The notes under the pieces are model-generated. The model saw nothing but the letters and a program-made list of their open reading frames with translations, did no database searches and had not been told where the DNA came from. DNA of 64,000 nt from NCBI RefSeq assembly GCF_015904235.1, contig NZ_JADZLT010000052.1:62001-126000 (forward strand). Reading direction: 5' to 3'. The DNA is from Methylobrevis albus. GTDB lineage: Bacteria > Pseudomonadota > Alphaproteobacteria > Rhizobiales > Pleomorphomonadaceae. Both the position numbers and the translations under genes were made by a program. Numbering within the stretch: position 1 is the stretch's first letter; every line of letters starts with the position of its first letter. Below, in pieces: positions 46,809-56,849 of the stretch.

Positions 46809-46980
46809 GAGGGTGCTCCCTGTCCCGTGGAGGGGGGAGCCTACGCCTGTCGCCGCGGTTTCGACAAGATGCCGCCGCAGTCGCAGCGACATCCTGCAAG
46901 TCGTGATTTCATCATATGATTTTCGCGCGGTCTGGCCTGCGCGACAGTGTGCACGGTGGCTCCGGACCAGGGGCTGGAAG

Positions 46981-47613
46981 TCAGCGCCCGGCCCGGATCA
47001 GCGTCATGAAGCGGACCTGTTCGGCCGGATCGTCGCGGAAGACGCCGGTGAACTGCGTGGTGATCGTCGAAACACCGTGCTTCTGCACGCCGCGCATGGT
47101 CATGCACTGGTGCTCGGCCTCGATCATCACGGCGACGCCGCGCGGCTTCAGCGTTTCATCGATGGCGCCGATGATCTGCGAGGTGAGATTTTCCTGCGTC
47201 TGCAGCCGGCGCGAGAAGATGTCGACGACACGGGCGAGCTTGGAGAGCCCCACGACGCCCTCCTGCGGGTAGTAGCCGATATGCGCCTTGCCGACGAAGG
47301 GCACCATGTGGTGCTCGCAATGCGAGAAGAACGGGATGTCGCGCACGAGCACGATATCGTCGTATCCCCCGACGTCCTGGAAGGTGCGCGCGAGCACGTC
47401 GACCGCCGAGCGATCATAGCCGCCGAACAATTCGCCATAGGCTTTCGCGACCCGCGACGGCGTGTCGAGCAGACCCTCGCGGTCGGGGTCGTCGCCGGAC
47501 CAGGCGATCAGCGTGCGCACGGCGGCCTCGGCCTCTTCACGGGTCGGACGCGTCAGGCTACGCGCCTTCGCGTGCTCGCCCTGGCGGGCAGCCGGGTTGA
47601 TCAGCACGTCCAT
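46981..47613 (-). CDS. folE: GTP cyclohydrolase I
   Basis: 210 aa. It converts GTP to dihydroneopterin triphosphate, the first step of tetrahydrofolate synthesis. The [18 protein letters not shown] block (zinc Cys and two His) and [23 protein letters not shown] are diagnostic. GGAG lies 8 nt ahead of the ATG. It is divergent from the Fe-S scaffold gene, a common arrangement in Rhizobiales. Confidence 0.96.
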   Translation of the reverse strand: MDVLINPAARQGEHAKARSLTRPTREEAEAAVRTLIAWSGDDPDREGLLDTPSRVAKAYGELFGGYDRSAVDVLARTFQDVGGYDDIVLVRDIPFFSHCEHHMVPFVGKAHIGYYPQEGVVGLSKLARVVDIFSRRLQTQENLTSQIIGAIDETLKPRGVAVMIEAEHQCMTMRGVQKHGVSTITTQFTGVFRDDPAEQVRFMTLIRAGR

Positions 47614-47916
47614 TTCGGATTCTCCGGTCGTTTCTCGTCGCACCTTTACGCTCCGCCGCAGGTCGCTGGACTTCCCGGCGTCGATCACAAACGCCTGAAC
47701 TCGTCGTTTGGTTCGTCGGATCCGGGCGGTTGCCCATCTCGCGCGGCCATCGCAGCGGTGGCACGTCCTCGCCATCGGCATATATACTCACCAGACAGCA
47801 AGGCAGAAAGGGCAGAAGGTCGGAATTGCCGACCGGGACGATGGAGCGCATCCCGCTTCGTCCGCATGCCCCACCCGCACCAGCCCGTCCCGCTGCCGGG
47901 ACATCGGACCGCGCCC
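47614..47916. other. Divergent promoter region folE / Fe-S scaffold gene
   Basis: 303 nt without a supported gene. It includes an AT-rich CATATATACTC at about 47780-47790, a possible -10 for the plus-strand scaffold gene. No palindromic operator was seen. Confidence 0.4.
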
Positions 47917-48402
47917 ATGATCGACGACATCTACAACGCGAAAATCCTCGGCTATGCCGGCAACATCGCCCGGCTCGGCCGCCTGCCGCAGCCCGAGGCG
48001 AGCGCCAAGGCGCACTCCAAGCTGTGCGGCTCGACGGTGGTCGTCGACCTCGTCACCGATGGCGACGGCCGGGTGACCGACTTCGCGCACGACGTGAAGG
48101 CCTGCGCGCTCGGCCAGGCGTCCTCGTCGATCATGGCCGGGGTCGTCGTCGGCTCGACGGCGGAGGAACTGCGTGCGCTGCGCCGGACCATGACCGCGAT
48201 GCTGAAAGAGAACGGCCCGCCACCGTCCGGCCGCTTCGAGGATTTCGCCTGCCTCGCGCCGGTGCGCGACTTCAAGGCGCGGCACGCCTCGACGCTGCTG
48301 ACATTTGACGCCGTCGTCGACTGTCTCGACCAGATCGAGCGCCGCTCGGCGGCCAAGCCCGGGATCGCCGCGGCCGACGCCGCCGTCGCCGGGCCGCTCT
48401 GA
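47917..48402 (+). CDS. Iron-sulfur cluster assembly scaffold protein (IscU/SufU-like)
   Basis: 161 aa. Three Cys at the IscU positions occur in KLCGSTVVVDL, VKACALGQASSSIM and FACLAPVRDFKARHAST. It probably carries a nascent [2Fe-2S] cluster; no iscS or suf genes are nearby. The C-terminal tail beyond 140 is low complexity. The same linkage with folE and yidD is seen in other Rhizobiales. Confidence 0.88.
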   Translation: MIDDIYNAKILGYAGNIARLGRLPQPEASAKAHSKLCGSTVVVDLVTDGDGRVTDFAHDVKACALGQASSSIMAGVVVGSTAEELRALRRTMTAMLKENGPPPSGRFEDFACLAPVRDFKARHASTLLTFDAVVDCLDQIERRSAAKPGIAAADAAVAGPL

Positions 48403-48405
48403 GCG

Positions 48406-48762
48406 ATGTGCGAGGGCTGCCGGCCCGGGGAGGGGGCGCCGCGGAGCCGGCCGCTCGCCGAGCCCGGCCGCTTTTTCGCCCGGGCGCTGATCCGCACCTA
48501 CCAGCTGACCTTGTCGGGCTTCATCGGCCGGCAGTGCCGCTATCTCCCGACCTGCTCGGCCTACACCGACGAGGCGATCGGCCGGCACGGGGTCTGGGCG
48601 GGCTCGTGGATCGGCCTCGCCCGCATCGCCCGCTGCCATCCCTGGGGCAAGACGGGCTTCGATCCACCCCCGGCGGAGCTCGACCCGCGCTATCGCTGGT
48701 ACCGGCCCTGGCGCGCCGGTGACTGGCGCGGCCGGCTGCTGGCGGGCGAGCCGGACGGCTGA
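48406..48762 (+). CDS. yidD: Membrane protein insertion efficiency factor YidD
   Basis: 118 aa. The signature CRYLPTCSAYTDEAIGRHG (about residues 44-62) and the following ARCHPWGKTGFDPPP block are conserved in YidD, which helps YidC insert membrane proteins. It starts 4 nt after the scaffold gene stop and converges with the MFS gene. Confidence 0.93.
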   Translation: MCEGCRPGEGAPRSRPLAEPGRFFARALIRTYQLTLSGFIGRQCRYLPTCSAYTDEAIGRHGVWAGSWIGLARIARCHPWGKTGFDPPPAELDPRYRWYRPWRAGDWRGRLLAGEPDG

Positions 48763-48779
48763 CGCCCCAGTCGCTGCCG

Positions 48780-50207
48780 TCAAACCGCGTCGTCGGGTGC
48801 CTTGGCGGCGGTGTTCAGCGCCGCGCCGCTGCCGCGCACCCGGTGGCCGGAGATTTCGGCGCCGGCGTCTCGCGGCAGCCGCAGGGCGACGATGATGGCG
48901 AGCGAAGAGAGGATGCCCGCCACGAGGAAGGCGTTCTGGAAATCCGACACGGCGAGTTCGGTCGAGCCGCGCGCGCTGCGGCTCGCTTCCAGCACGAAGG
49001 CGGCGACGGTGACGCCGGCGGCGACCGAGACCTGCTGCATGACGCTGGAAAGGCTGGTCGCCTGGCTCATCTTGTCGCGCGGGATATCGGCAAAGCCGAC
49101 CGCGTTGAACGCCGTGAACTGCAGCGAGCGGAAGAAGCCGCCGACGGTCAGCACCGCGAAGATCGCCGCCCCCGGCGTCGCCGGCGTGAACAGGGCGCAG
49201 GCGGCGATGAAGATCGCGCTGAGAATGGCGTTGATCGCCAGCACCTTGCGGAAGCCGAAGCGGCGCAGGATCGGCGGGGCGGTCACCTTCATCGCCATCG
49301 CCCCGGCGGCGGACGCGAAGGTCAGCATGCCGCTCTGGAACGCGGTCAGCCCGAAGCCGAGTTGCAGCATCAGCGGCAGCAGGAAGGGCAGGGCGCCGAT
49401 GCCGAGCCGAAACATCAGCCCGCCGAGCACGCTGGTGCGGAAGGTGACGAGGCGGAGCAGCCGGAGGTCGATCAGCGGATGCTCGGTGCGCAGCGCGTGC
49501 ACGATGTAGAGCAGCACGAAGCCGGCGCCGCCGCCGATCAGGATGGTCTCCCACATTTCCGGCACCAGACCGATGCCGCTGGCGGCGAGGCCGAAGACGA
49601 GGCCGGAGAGGCCGATCGCCGAGAAGACGAAGCCGACACGGTCGAGCGGCCGGCGCTCCTCTTCCTTGAAATTCTGGATGTAGATCGAGACCAGCACGAA
49701 GCCGATGACGCCGATCGGCACGTTGACCCAGAAGATCCAGCGCCAGTCGAAGAAGGTGGTGATGAAGCCGCCGACCGGCGGGCCGAGCACCGGGCCCATC
49801 AAGCCGGGGATCGTCAGCCACGAGAGGGCGCGGACATAGTCCGACCGCTCGACCGAGCGCAGCAGCACCAGCCGCCCGACCGGCACCATCATCGCCCCGC
49901 CGAGACCCTGCAGCACGCGCGCGCCGACGAACTGGTGCAGCGTTCCGGCAAAGCCGCAGGCGACGGAGCCGAGCGTGAACACCACGATGGCGGTGCGGAA
50001 CACGGTGCGCGCGCCGTAGCGGTCGGCGCACCAGCCGGAGATCGGCGTGAAGACCGCGATCGACAGCAGGTAGGAGGTGAAGGCGAGTTTCAGCGCCACC
50101 GGGTCGACGCCGAGATCGGCGGCGATCACGGGCAGGGAGGTGGCCACGACCGACGAGTCGAGGTTCTCCATGAACAGGGCGCAGGCGATGATCAGCGGAA
50201 TCAGCAT
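48780..50207 (-). CDS. MFS transporter, DHA2 family
   Basis: 475 aa, about 14 membrane helices. N-terminal LDSSVVATSLP and ADLGVDPVALKLAFTSYLL, motif A GWCADRYGARTVFRTA (about 58-73) and motif C GLMGPVLGPPVGGF are typical of DHA2 drug exporters. It is probably a proton-coupled efflux pump. The start is the only good ATG; the nearest ribosome site is 13 nt away, so the true start may be slightly upstream. The gene is distinct from the exporter at 25919-27463. Confidence 0.87.
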   Translation of the reverse strand: MLIPLIIACALFMENLDSSVVATSLPVIAADLGVDPVALKLAFTSYLLSIAVFTPISGWCADRYGARTVFRTAIVVFTLGSVACGFAGTLHQFVGARVLQGLGGAMMVPVGRLVLLRSVERSDYVRALSWLTIPGLMGPVLGPPVGGFITTFFDWRWIFWVNVPIGVIGFVLVSIYIQNFKEEERRPLDRVGFVFSAIGLSGLVFGLAASGIGLVPEMWETILIGGGAGFVLLYIVHALRTEHPLIDLRLLRLVTFRTSVLGGLMFRLGIGALPFLLPLMLQLGFGLTAFQSGMLTFASAAGAMAMKVTAPPILRRFGFRKVLAINAILSAIFIAACALFTPATPGAAIFAVLTVGGFFRSLQFTAFNAVGFADIPRDKMSQATSLSSVMQQVSVAAGVTVAAFVLEASRSARGSTELAVSDFQNAFLVAGILSSLAIIVALRLPRDAGAEISGHRVRGSGAALNTAAKAPDDAV

Positions 50208-50625
50208 CAGTCCGCGGCGACTCCGCGTGTTTTTTCAAATCAGGCCGACGGTTTATGCTGTGTCCGGCCGCGAAGGTCGAGGGGGGCGTTCCGGCCGGGG
50301 CGGGCCTTCTCGACAAAAGCCCGTGAACGGCCCGAAGTTCCCAGCGCCGCCGCGCCGCCCGCGGCAAGGTTTCGTCGACAGGCCGGAGGCGCCGAGACGA
50401 AGCTCTTGCGCCGCAAGCCGTCCTCGCCGATGATCGCGCGGTTGCAGACGGCCCGGTGCGCGGCACGGTGCCGATAACTCATTTTGATGATTGATCATCC
50501 CTCGGTCCGAATGTGCGTTTCGCACGGACCGTAAGGCAGCTTCGGGCCACAGACGTTCTGCAACCGGCATCCCCGCGGACGGGATGGCGACGATTTCGAG
50601 ACGATTCATTTTCAGGAGGCCATTC
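50208..50625. other. Divergent intergenic region, no gene seen
   Basis: 418 nt between the DHA2 exporter and the secreted protein. The only notable element is an AT-richer patch with TGATGATTGATCATCC at about 50485-50500, which could be a promoter or operator for either gene. No RNA gene was recognised. Confidence 0.4.
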
Positions 50626-51918
50626 ATGCGCTTTTCGCTCGGAGCCGCGCTTGCGGCGCTCATCCTGCTGACGCCCGCCGCGCCGGCAACAGCCGTCGAG
50701 GTCGGACAGGTCGAACGGGTCAGCCAGACGCTCAACGGCGTCGCCGTCGACACCTTCCGCTGGCTCGATTCCCGCAAGCGCCTGCGGACGATCTCGTTCA
50801 AGAAGCAGGGGTCGGGCAACACCGGCAACGGCGGCTACGCCGTGCAGATGACCTACCAGTACCCGAACAACGCCGGTGCGTTGCGCACCACGACGGTGGC
50901 GGCGCCGGCGACCAGTGACGGCGGATTCGGCTATTTCGTCTCGCACGAGCGCTACCGCGATTTCTCCGACGGCACCCAGGACACCATCGCCGGCAAGATC
51001 TTCAACAAGGACGATTCGCCGCTCGGCCGCGGCTTCCCGGCGACGATCCAGACCTATCCGCTGCAGGACGGCAAGACGCAGATCTACAAGGCGACGATCA
51101 CCTATCCGCGCTACGGCACCGTCGCCGCCCGGCCGGTGGATGCCGGCGGCTCCGACAACCCGCCGCTGCCGCTGACGTCGGCGTCCTACAAGCGCTACGA
51201 CATTCCCGTCACCGTCGGCTGGCACATCATGGCCGGGCGCGACTTCCCGCGCATCCGCACCAAGGTGGACCTCACCAACGTGCCGCCGGACCGGGTCAGC
51301 TTCGATCTGCGCGGCCCCTACGGCGTGCTCAACTTCGACAATGGCAACAACTCTGCCGTCACCAAGGTGGTGTGGGCCGACCGCCTGCACTTCGCGACGA
51401 CGTCGAGCCCGGTGACGCGCAACACCGGCTGGACCTGGAACGCCGGCAACACCGGCGGGCGCTACCACGCGCTGCTCGTCGGCAACTACGAGATGGGCCT
51501 GTTCGAGCCGAAGCTCTATGCCAATACCGAAATCCGGCATGGCTATGCCGACCCGCGCGGCTCGACCTCCGCGCTGTTCCGCAACGGCGCCGGCTGCGCC
51601 TACCAGGACCAGCTGCTGCCGTGCGACTGGGAATGGCCGTACCAGTCGCTGCAGTACAGCCTGCCCTACAACGCGCCGAACACGCCGACGACCGGCAAGA
51701 AGATCGCCTGGGGCTCGTCGGCCTACTACGGCACCGGCCCGAGCCTGACGCGCGTCTGGGACAGCCCCACCACCTCGCAGGAGTTCGTCGGCTACCCCGC
51801 CTCGAAAGTCATCGTCTACGACGTCTGCCTCGTGCTCGACCGCACCAACACGCTCGGCCTGACGCGGACGGCGGCCAAGCTGGACAAGACCACCTGCGCG
51901 GCCTCGCTGGGGCAGTGA
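50626..51918 (+). CDS. Secreted protein of unknown function
   Basis: 430 aa with a signal peptide (about 1-24, TPAAPATA) and an ideal AGGAGG ribosome site 6 nt before the ATG. The mature protein is rich in aromatic and Asn/Gly/Thr residues, suggesting a beta-strand-dominated, possibly carbohydrate-binding or lyase-like secreted fold. A few Cys (CAYQDQLLPCDW and a late TTCAAS) could form disulfides. I do not recognise a family. It is monocistronic. Confidence 0.75.
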   Translation: MRFSLGAALAALILLTPAAPATAVEVGQVERVSQTLNGVAVDTFRWLDSRKRLRTISFKKQGSGNTGNGGYAVQMTYQYPNNAGALRTTTVAAPATSDGGFGYFVSHERYRDFSDGTQDTIAGKIFNKDDSPLGRGFPATIQTYPLQDGKTQIYKATITYPRYGTVAARPVDAGGSDNPPLPLTSASYKRYDIPVTVGWHIMAGRDFPRIRTKVDLTNVPPDRVSFDLRGPYGVLNFDNGNNSAVTKVVWADRLHFATTSSPVTRNTGWTWNAGNTGGRYHALLVGNYEMGLFEPKLYANTEIRHGYADPRGSTSALFRNGAGCAYQDQLLPCDWEWPYQSLQYSLPYNAPNTPTTGKKIAWGSSAYYGTGPSLTRVWDSPTTSQEFVGYPASKVIVYDVCLVLDRTNTLGLTRTAAKLDKTTCAASLGQ

Positions 51919-51984
51919 CAGCCGGTTCTTGATCTCTGCCCGTCCGCGATGAGCGGGCGGGCTTTTGGTTTGGCTGAGGCGTTG

Positions 51985-52172
51985 CCGTGGGGCCTCCCCC
52001 CTCCCGTGCTGCGCACCTCCCCCGCTTCGCAGGAGAGGGGACGATGGGCGATAGGGCTTTGGCAAAACGAAATCTGCGCCGAACCGAAACGCTGTTGTTG
52101 GGGGCGCCCTAACCTCCTGCGTCCCCTCTCCTGCGAAGCGGGGGAGGGACAGGGAGGGGGCAGCCCCACGAC
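51985..52172. repeat. Palindromic repeat, GGGGCCTCCC family, copy 2
   Basis: Same element as at 45073-45255: CCGTGGGGCCTCCC start, CGCTTCGCAGGAGAGGGG and CCCCTCTCCTGCGAAGCG arms, GCCCCAC end. It lies upstream of thrS. The remainder of the gap holds the thrS promoter region; nothing else is seen. Confidence 0.85.
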
Positions 52173-52287
52173 GGGACCCCGCAAACGCTCCCATTGGACA
52201 TTCCAGCCTCCGCCTCGTATATGGCCGGCGTCGACCACAGCTTACCCGCGCTCGTCTGCGGGAGTGAGCCAGCCACAGGACCCTGCC

Positions 52288-54246
52288 ATGATCAACGTCA
52301 CCTTCCCCGACGGTTCCGTGCGGCCGTTTGAGCCCGGGATCACCGGCCGGGCGATCGCCGAAGGCATCTCGAAGTCGCTGGCGAAGAAGGCCGTCGCGAT
52401 GGCCGTCGACGGCAATCTCGCCGATCTTTCCGATCCGATCGACCGCGATGTCCGGCTCGAGATCGTCACCCGCGACGACCCGCGCGCGGTGGAACTGATC
52501 CGCCACGACGCGGCGCATGTGATGGCCGAGGCGGTGCAGGAGCTGTTTCCCGGCACCCAGGTGACCATCGGTCCGGTGATCGAGAACGGCTTCTATTACG
52601 ATTTCCTGCGCCCGGAAGGCCCGTTCACGCCCGATGACCTGCCGAAGATCGAAGCGAAGATGCGCGAGATCATCGCCCGCGACGCCCCCTTCACCAAGGA
52701 AGTGTGGACCCGCGACGAGGCGAAGGCGCATTTTGCGGCGCGCGGCGAGGCGTTCAAGATCGAGCTGATCGACGCGATCCCGGCCGGGCAGGACCTCAAG
52801 ATCTATCGCCAGGGCCAGTGGCTCGATCTCTGCCGCGGCCCGCACATGACCTCGACCGGCAAGATCGGCAATTCGTTCAAGCTGATGAAGGTGGCCGGCG
52901 CCTACTGGCGCGGTGACAGCAACAACCCGATGCTGACCCGCATCTACGCCACCGCCTTCGCCAACGACAACGACCTCGCCGCCTATCTCCACATGCTGGA
53001 GGAGGCGGAGAAGCGCGACCATCGCCGGCTGGGGCGCGAGATGGACCTGTTCCATTTCCAGGAAGAGGGGCCGGGCGTCGTGTTCTGGCACCCGAAGGGC
53101 TGGAGCCTGTTTCAGGAACTCGTCGCCTACATGCGGCGCCGTCTGAAGGCGGACTACCGCGAGGTCAACGCACCGCAGGTGCTCGACAAGTCGCTGTGGG
53201 AAATCTCCGGCCACTGGGGCTGGTACAAGGAGAACATGTTCGCCGTGCAGTCGGCCGGCGACGAGGCCGAGGACAAGCGCGTCTTCGCACTGAAGCCGAT
53301 GAACTGCCCGGGCCACGTGCAGATCTTCAAGCACGGCCTGAAGTCCTACCGCGACCTGCCGATCCGCTTCGCCGAGTTCGGCGCGGTGCACCGCTACGAG
53401 CCGTCGGGCGCGATGCACGGCCTGATGCGCGTGCGCGGCTTCACGCAGGACGACGCCCACATCTTCTGCACCGAAGAGCAGATGGCGGAAGAGTGCCTGA
53501 AGATCAACGAGCTGATCCTCTCGGTCTACGCGCATTTCGGCTTCGACGAGGTGATCGTCAAGCTCTCGACCCGGCCGGAGAAGCGCGTCGGCTCGGACGA
53601 ACTCTGGGATCACGCCGAGGAGGTGATGACCCGGGTGCTGGAGCAGATCGCCGCGGCGTCGGGCGGGCGGATCAAGACCGCGATCAACCCGGGCGAGGGC
53701 GCGTTCTACGGCCCGAAGTTCGAATACACGCTGAAGGACGCGATCGGGCGCGAGTGGCAGTGCGGCACGACGCAGGTCGACTTCAACCTGCCGACCCGCT
53801 TCGGCGCGTTCTATGTCGACAAGGACAGCGAGAAGAAGACGCCGGTGATGATCCACCGCGCGATCTGCGGCTCGATGGAGCGCTTCCTCGGCATCCTGAT
53901 CGAGAACTTCGCCGGCCATTTCCCGCTCTGGCTGGCGCCGGAGCAGGTGGTGGTGGCGACGATCACCTCGGAGGCCGACGACTACGCCGCCGAGGTGCAC
54001 CGGGCGCTGCTCGCCGCGGGCATCCGGGCCGAGCTCGACGTGCGCAACGAGAAGATCAACTACAAGGTGCGCGAGCACAGCCTCGGCAAGGTGCCGCTGA
54101 TCTTCGTCTGCGGCAAGCGCGAGGCCGAGGAGCGCACGGTCAACGTCCGCCGTCTCGGCTCGCAGTATCCGAAAGCCATGACCCTCGACGAGGCGATGGC
54201 GATGGTGACGGCGGAAGCCGTGCCGCCGGATCTCGTGCCGGCGTGA
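52288..54246 (+). CDS. thrS: Threonyl-tRNA synthetase
   Basis: 652 aa. An N-terminal TGS domain (about 1-60), then the editing domain with [11 protein letters not shown] (HxxxH) and [10 protein letters not shown], the class II core with motif 2 [20 protein letters not shown] and [10 protein letters not shown], motif 3 [17 protein letters not shown], and the C-terminal anticodon-binding domain. It charges tRNA-Thr. The ORF is complete and of standard length. Confidence 0.97.
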   Translation: MINVTFPDGSVRPFEPGITGRAIAEGISKSLAKKAVAMAVDGNLADLSDPIDRDVRLEIVTRDDPRAVELIRHDAAHVMAEAVQELFPGTQVTIGPVIENGFYYDFLRPEGPFTPDDLPKIEAKMREIIARDAPFTKEVWTRDEAKAHFAARGEAFKIELIDAIPAGQDLKIYRQGQWLDLCRGPHMTSTGKIGNSFKLMKVAGAYWRGDSNNPMLTRIYATAFANDNDLAAYLHMLEEAEKRDHRRLGREMDLFHFQEEGPGVVFWHPKGWSLFQELVAYMRRRLKADYREVNAPQVLDKSLWEISGHWGWYKENMFAVQSAGDEAEDKRVFALKPMNCPGHVQIFKHGLKSYRDLPIRFAEFGAVHRYEPSGAMHGLMRVRGFTQDDAHIFCTEEQMAEECLKINELILSVYAHFGFDEVIVKLSTRPEKRVGSDELWDHAEEVMTRVLEQIAAASGGRIKTAINPGEGAFYGPKFEYTLKDAIGREWQCGTTQVDFNLPTRFGAFYVDKDSEKKTPVMIHRAICGSMERFLGILIENFAGHFPLWLAPEQVVVATITSEADDYAAEVHRALLAAGIRAELDVRNEKINYKVREHSLGKVPLIFVCGKREAEERTVNVRRLGSQYPKAMTLDEAMAMVTAEAVPPDLVPA

Positions 54247-54254
54247 TCGCTTCG

Positions 54255-54289
54255 CACGCGGTCGTCCCCTCGGTGGGGGCGACCGCGTG
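54255..54289 (+). terminator. Hairpin downstream of thrS
   Basis: CACGCGGTCG..CGACCGCGTG stem extended by TCCCC/GGGGG with a 5-nt loop, 8 nt after the thrS stop codon. No T-run follows, but the stem is long and the next gene has its own start signals. Confidence 0.65.
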
Positions 54290-54375
54290 TCGCTGTCGCC
54301 GACGGCGCCATGCCGCGGCGCCGGGCGCCGAGTTCTATTGCGCCGCACAACGCAGGCGGTGATACTCCGGCCGAC

Positions 54376-54966
54376 ATGAGTCAGGCGCCACTCCGCATCG
54401 TCGTCATCGATGAAAACCAGGTTCGCGCCGCGATCCTGGAAGACGGCCTGCGCGCGGCCGGGCTGACCGATCTCCACATCATCCGCGAGACGACGCATCT
54501 CCTGCGCCGGATCGTGGCGATCGACCCCGACGTCGTCATCATCGACCTCGAGAATCCGAGCCGCGACGTGCTGGAGCAGATGTTCCAGGTCTCGCGCATG
54601 GTGAGCCGGCCGGTGGCGATGTTCGTCGACCAGTCGGACACCGCCTCGATCGAGGCGGCGATCGACGCCGGCGTTTCGGCCTATATCGTCGACGGGCTGC
54701 GGAAAGAGCGGGTGAAGCCGATCCTCGACATGACGATCAGCCGCTTCAACGCCTTCAGCCGGCTGCAGCGCGAGCTCAACGAGGCGAAGAGCGCGCTCGA
54801 GGACCGCAAGGTGATCGAGCGGGCGAAGGGCATCCTGATGCGGACGCGGGGTCTTTCCGAGGAGGAGGCCTTCGTGCTGCTGCGCCAGTCGGCGATGAAC
54901 GAGAAGAAGAAGCTCGCGGAGATCGCCCAGAGCGTCGTCACCGCCGCGTCGCTGTTCGGCGGCTAG
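54376..54966 (+). CDS. nasT: ANTAR-domain response regulator, NasT-like
   Basis: 196 aa. A receiver-like N-terminal domain (about 5-120, IVVIDENQVRAAIL; Asp in VVIIDLENPS) is followed by a C-terminal ANTAR RNA-binding domain (about 130-190, LEDRKVIERAKGILMRTRGLSEEEAF). NasT prevents transcription termination in nitrate-assimilation leaders by binding two-hairpin RNA. It is followed by a NasS-like gene, its known inhibitor. No nitrate genes are in this window. Confidence 0.9.
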   Translation: MSQAPLRIVVIDENQVRAAILEDGLRAAGLTDLHIIRETTHLLRRIVAIDPDVVIIDLENPSRDVLEQMFQVSRMVSRPVAMFVDQSDTASIEAAIDAGVSAYIVDGLRKERVKPILDMTISRFNAFSRLQRELNEAKSALEDRKVIERAKGILMRTRGLSEEEAFVLLRQSAMNEKKKLAEIAQSVVTAASLFGG

Positions 54967-54980
54967 AGGAAGGGCGAGGC

Positions 54981-56306
54981 ATGACCATCTCCGAGCTGGG
55001 ACCCGGGATCGAAGTGGACGCGCCGCGGCGCGCACGCGCCGCCCAGCCGCGCACCGTGCGCGCGGGCTTCATTCCGCTCGTCGACGCCTCGGTGCTGATC
55101 GTCGCCGCGGAACTCGGCTTCGCCGAGCGCGAGGGGGTGCGGCTCGACCTCGTCAAGGACGTTTCGTGGTCGAACATCCGCGACCGGCTGGCTTTCCGCC
55201 AGTTCGACGTCGCGCACATGCTGAACCCGATGCCGATCGCCTCGCAGCTCGCGCTCGGCTCCAATCCGTTCCCGGTGATCGCGCCGTTCTCGCTCGGCCT
55301 CGGCGGCAACGCGATCACGCTGTCGGTCGACCTCTATCGCCAGATGCAGGAGGCGGCGGGGCTCGCCGGCGCCGAGGACGCGATGGCGAACGGCCGGGCG
55401 CTGAAGGCGATCGTCGAGGGCCGGCGGGCGCGGGGCGAGCCGATGCTCGCCTTCGCGATGACCTATCCCTTCTCGTCGCACAACTACGAGTTCCGCTACT
55501 GGATGGGGGCGGCCGGCATCCACCCCGACCGCGACGTGCGCATGGTCGTGGTGCCGCCGCCGCTCACCGCCGACGCGCTGCTCGCGGGCGCGATCGATGG
55601 CTTCTGCGTCGGCGCGCCGTGGAACATGCTGGCGGTGGAGGCCGGGGTCGGCCGCATCGTCGCGACCAAGCCCGACCTCTGGCCGTCGAGCCCGGAAAAG
55701 GTGATCGGCGTGCGGCACGACTGGGCCGAGCTCAACCGCGAAACGCTGGCGCAGCTGATCGTCGCGCTCGACGCCGCGGCGCGCTGGTGCGACGAGCCGG
55801 GCAACCGCGACATTCTCGCCTCGATCCTCGCCCGGCCGGCCTATATCGGCGCGCCGGTCGAGATTCTGAAGCGGGTGCTGTCGGGCGAGTTCACCGTCGA
55901 TCCGAACGGCACCATGCGGCAGGTCGACGACTATTTCGTCTTCCACCGCAAGCTCGCGAACTTCCCCTTCGTCAGCCACGCGCTGTGGACCTACAGCCAG
56001 ATGGTGCGCTGGGGGCAGACCGGCCTCTCGGCCAAGGGGCTCGCCGCTGCCACGGCCGCCTATCGTCCGGACATCTACCGTGCCGCGCTCGCCGGGCGGA
56101 CGACGCCGCTGCCGCTGGCGGACAGCAAGCGCGAAGGCGAGCCGAACGCGGTGGTGCCGAGCGACCATGGCGGCGTGGCGATGGGACCGGACGCCTTCTG
56201 CGACGGCCGCCTGTTCGATCCGGCGGAGATCGAGGCCTACATCGCCGGCTTCGAGATCCACAATCGCGACTGTGCGCCGGGCGACGCCGTCACCGCCGAC
56301 AACTGA
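54981..56306 (+). CDS. nasS: NasS/NrtA-like nitrate/nitrite sensor protein
   Basis: 441 aa. A nitrate/nitrite-type binding-protein fold (NrtA/CmpA family) with RAGFIPLVDASVLIVAAELGF, FDVAHMLNPMPIASQLALGS and GAPWNMLAVEAGVGRIVATKPD (about 215-236). There is no signal peptide, which distinguishes the cytosolic sensor NasS from transport binding proteins. NasS sequesters NasT in the absence of nitrate. It starts 14 nt after the nasT stop codon, with AGGAAGGGCGAGG upstream. Confidence 0.9.
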   Translation: MTISELGPGIEVDAPRRARAAQPRTVRAGFIPLVDASVLIVAAELGFAEREGVRLDLVKDVSWSNIRDRLAFRQFDVAHMLNPMPIASQLALGSNPFPVIAPFSLGLGGNAITLSVDLYRQMQEAAGLAGAEDAMANGRALKAIVEGRRARGEPMLAFAMTYPFSSHNYEFRYWMGAAGIHPDRDVRMVVVPPPLTADALLAGAIDGFCVGAPWNMLAVEAGVGRIVATKPDLWPSSPEKVIGVRHDWAELNRETLAQLIVALDAAARWCDEPGNRDILASILARPAYIGAPVEILKRVLSGEFTVDPNGTMRQVDDYFVFHRKLANFPFVSHALWTYSQMVRWGQTGLSAKGLAAATAAYRPDIYRAALAGRTTPLPLADSKREGEPNAVVPSDHGGVAMGPDAFCDGRLFDPAEIEAYIAGFEIHNRDCAPGDAVTADN

Positions 56307-56347
56307 CGGCGGCGCGGCTGGCGGTCGGGGCCGGCCTCATCCAGGGA

Positions 56348-56680
56348 TCAGTGCAGGGAGGGGCCCGAGAGGCGATAGGCGCCGTCGTCGGTGATCTCGA
56401 AGACCTCGTCGATCTGCGGATGACGCACCGGCAGCCCGGTTTCGTCGCGCACGAGGTTCTGCTCCGAGACATAGGCGATGTACTCGGTTTCCTCGTTCTC
56501 GGCGAAGAGGTGATAGAACGGCTGGTCCTTGCGGGGGCGCACCTCTTCCGGGATCGCCTCGTACCATTCATCGGTGTTGGCGAAGATCGGATCGACGTCG
56601 AAGATCACGCCCCGGAATGGAAACACCCGGTGCCTGACGACGTCGCCGATCTGGAACTTGGCCGTACGAACTTTACTCAT
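56348..56680 (-). CDS. hspQ: Heat shock protein HspQ
   Basis: 110 aa. The N-terminal FQIGDVVRHRVFPFRGVIFDVDP and the later PFYHLFAENEETEYIAYVSEQNL are the conserved HspQ/YccV (hemimethylated-DNA-binding fold) segments. It is a specificity factor for Lon-type proteolysis and binds DnaA in E. coli. It is on the minus strand, convergent with the nasTS pair. Confidence 0.93.
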   Translation of the reverse strand: MSKVRTAKFQIGDVVRHRVFPFRGVIFDVDPIFANTDEWYEAIPEEVRPRKDQPFYHLFAENEETEYIAYVSEQNLVRDETGLPVRHPQIDEVFEITDDGAYRLSGPSLH

Positions 56681-56849
56681 GTGGTCAATATAGACGATCA
56701 TCGATCGTTTCGCATCGGGTGATCGCAGTGCGGCATCTGGCCGGGCTGCACCCGGCTCCCATCTTACCCTGACGTCGTTGGCGGCGACCCGGACTTCCGT
56801 GCTATGCGCGGGTCGCCGCCTGTTCCGGTCCCGAGGGAGCCCCCGCAAG

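Noticed and set aside
50479-55035. A very long open frame (about 1500 codons) on the minus strand across the secreted-protein and thrS genes
   Set aside because: Its translation is Arg/Gly/Ala/His-rich low-complexity text opposite proven genes. It is a by-product of high GC third positions.
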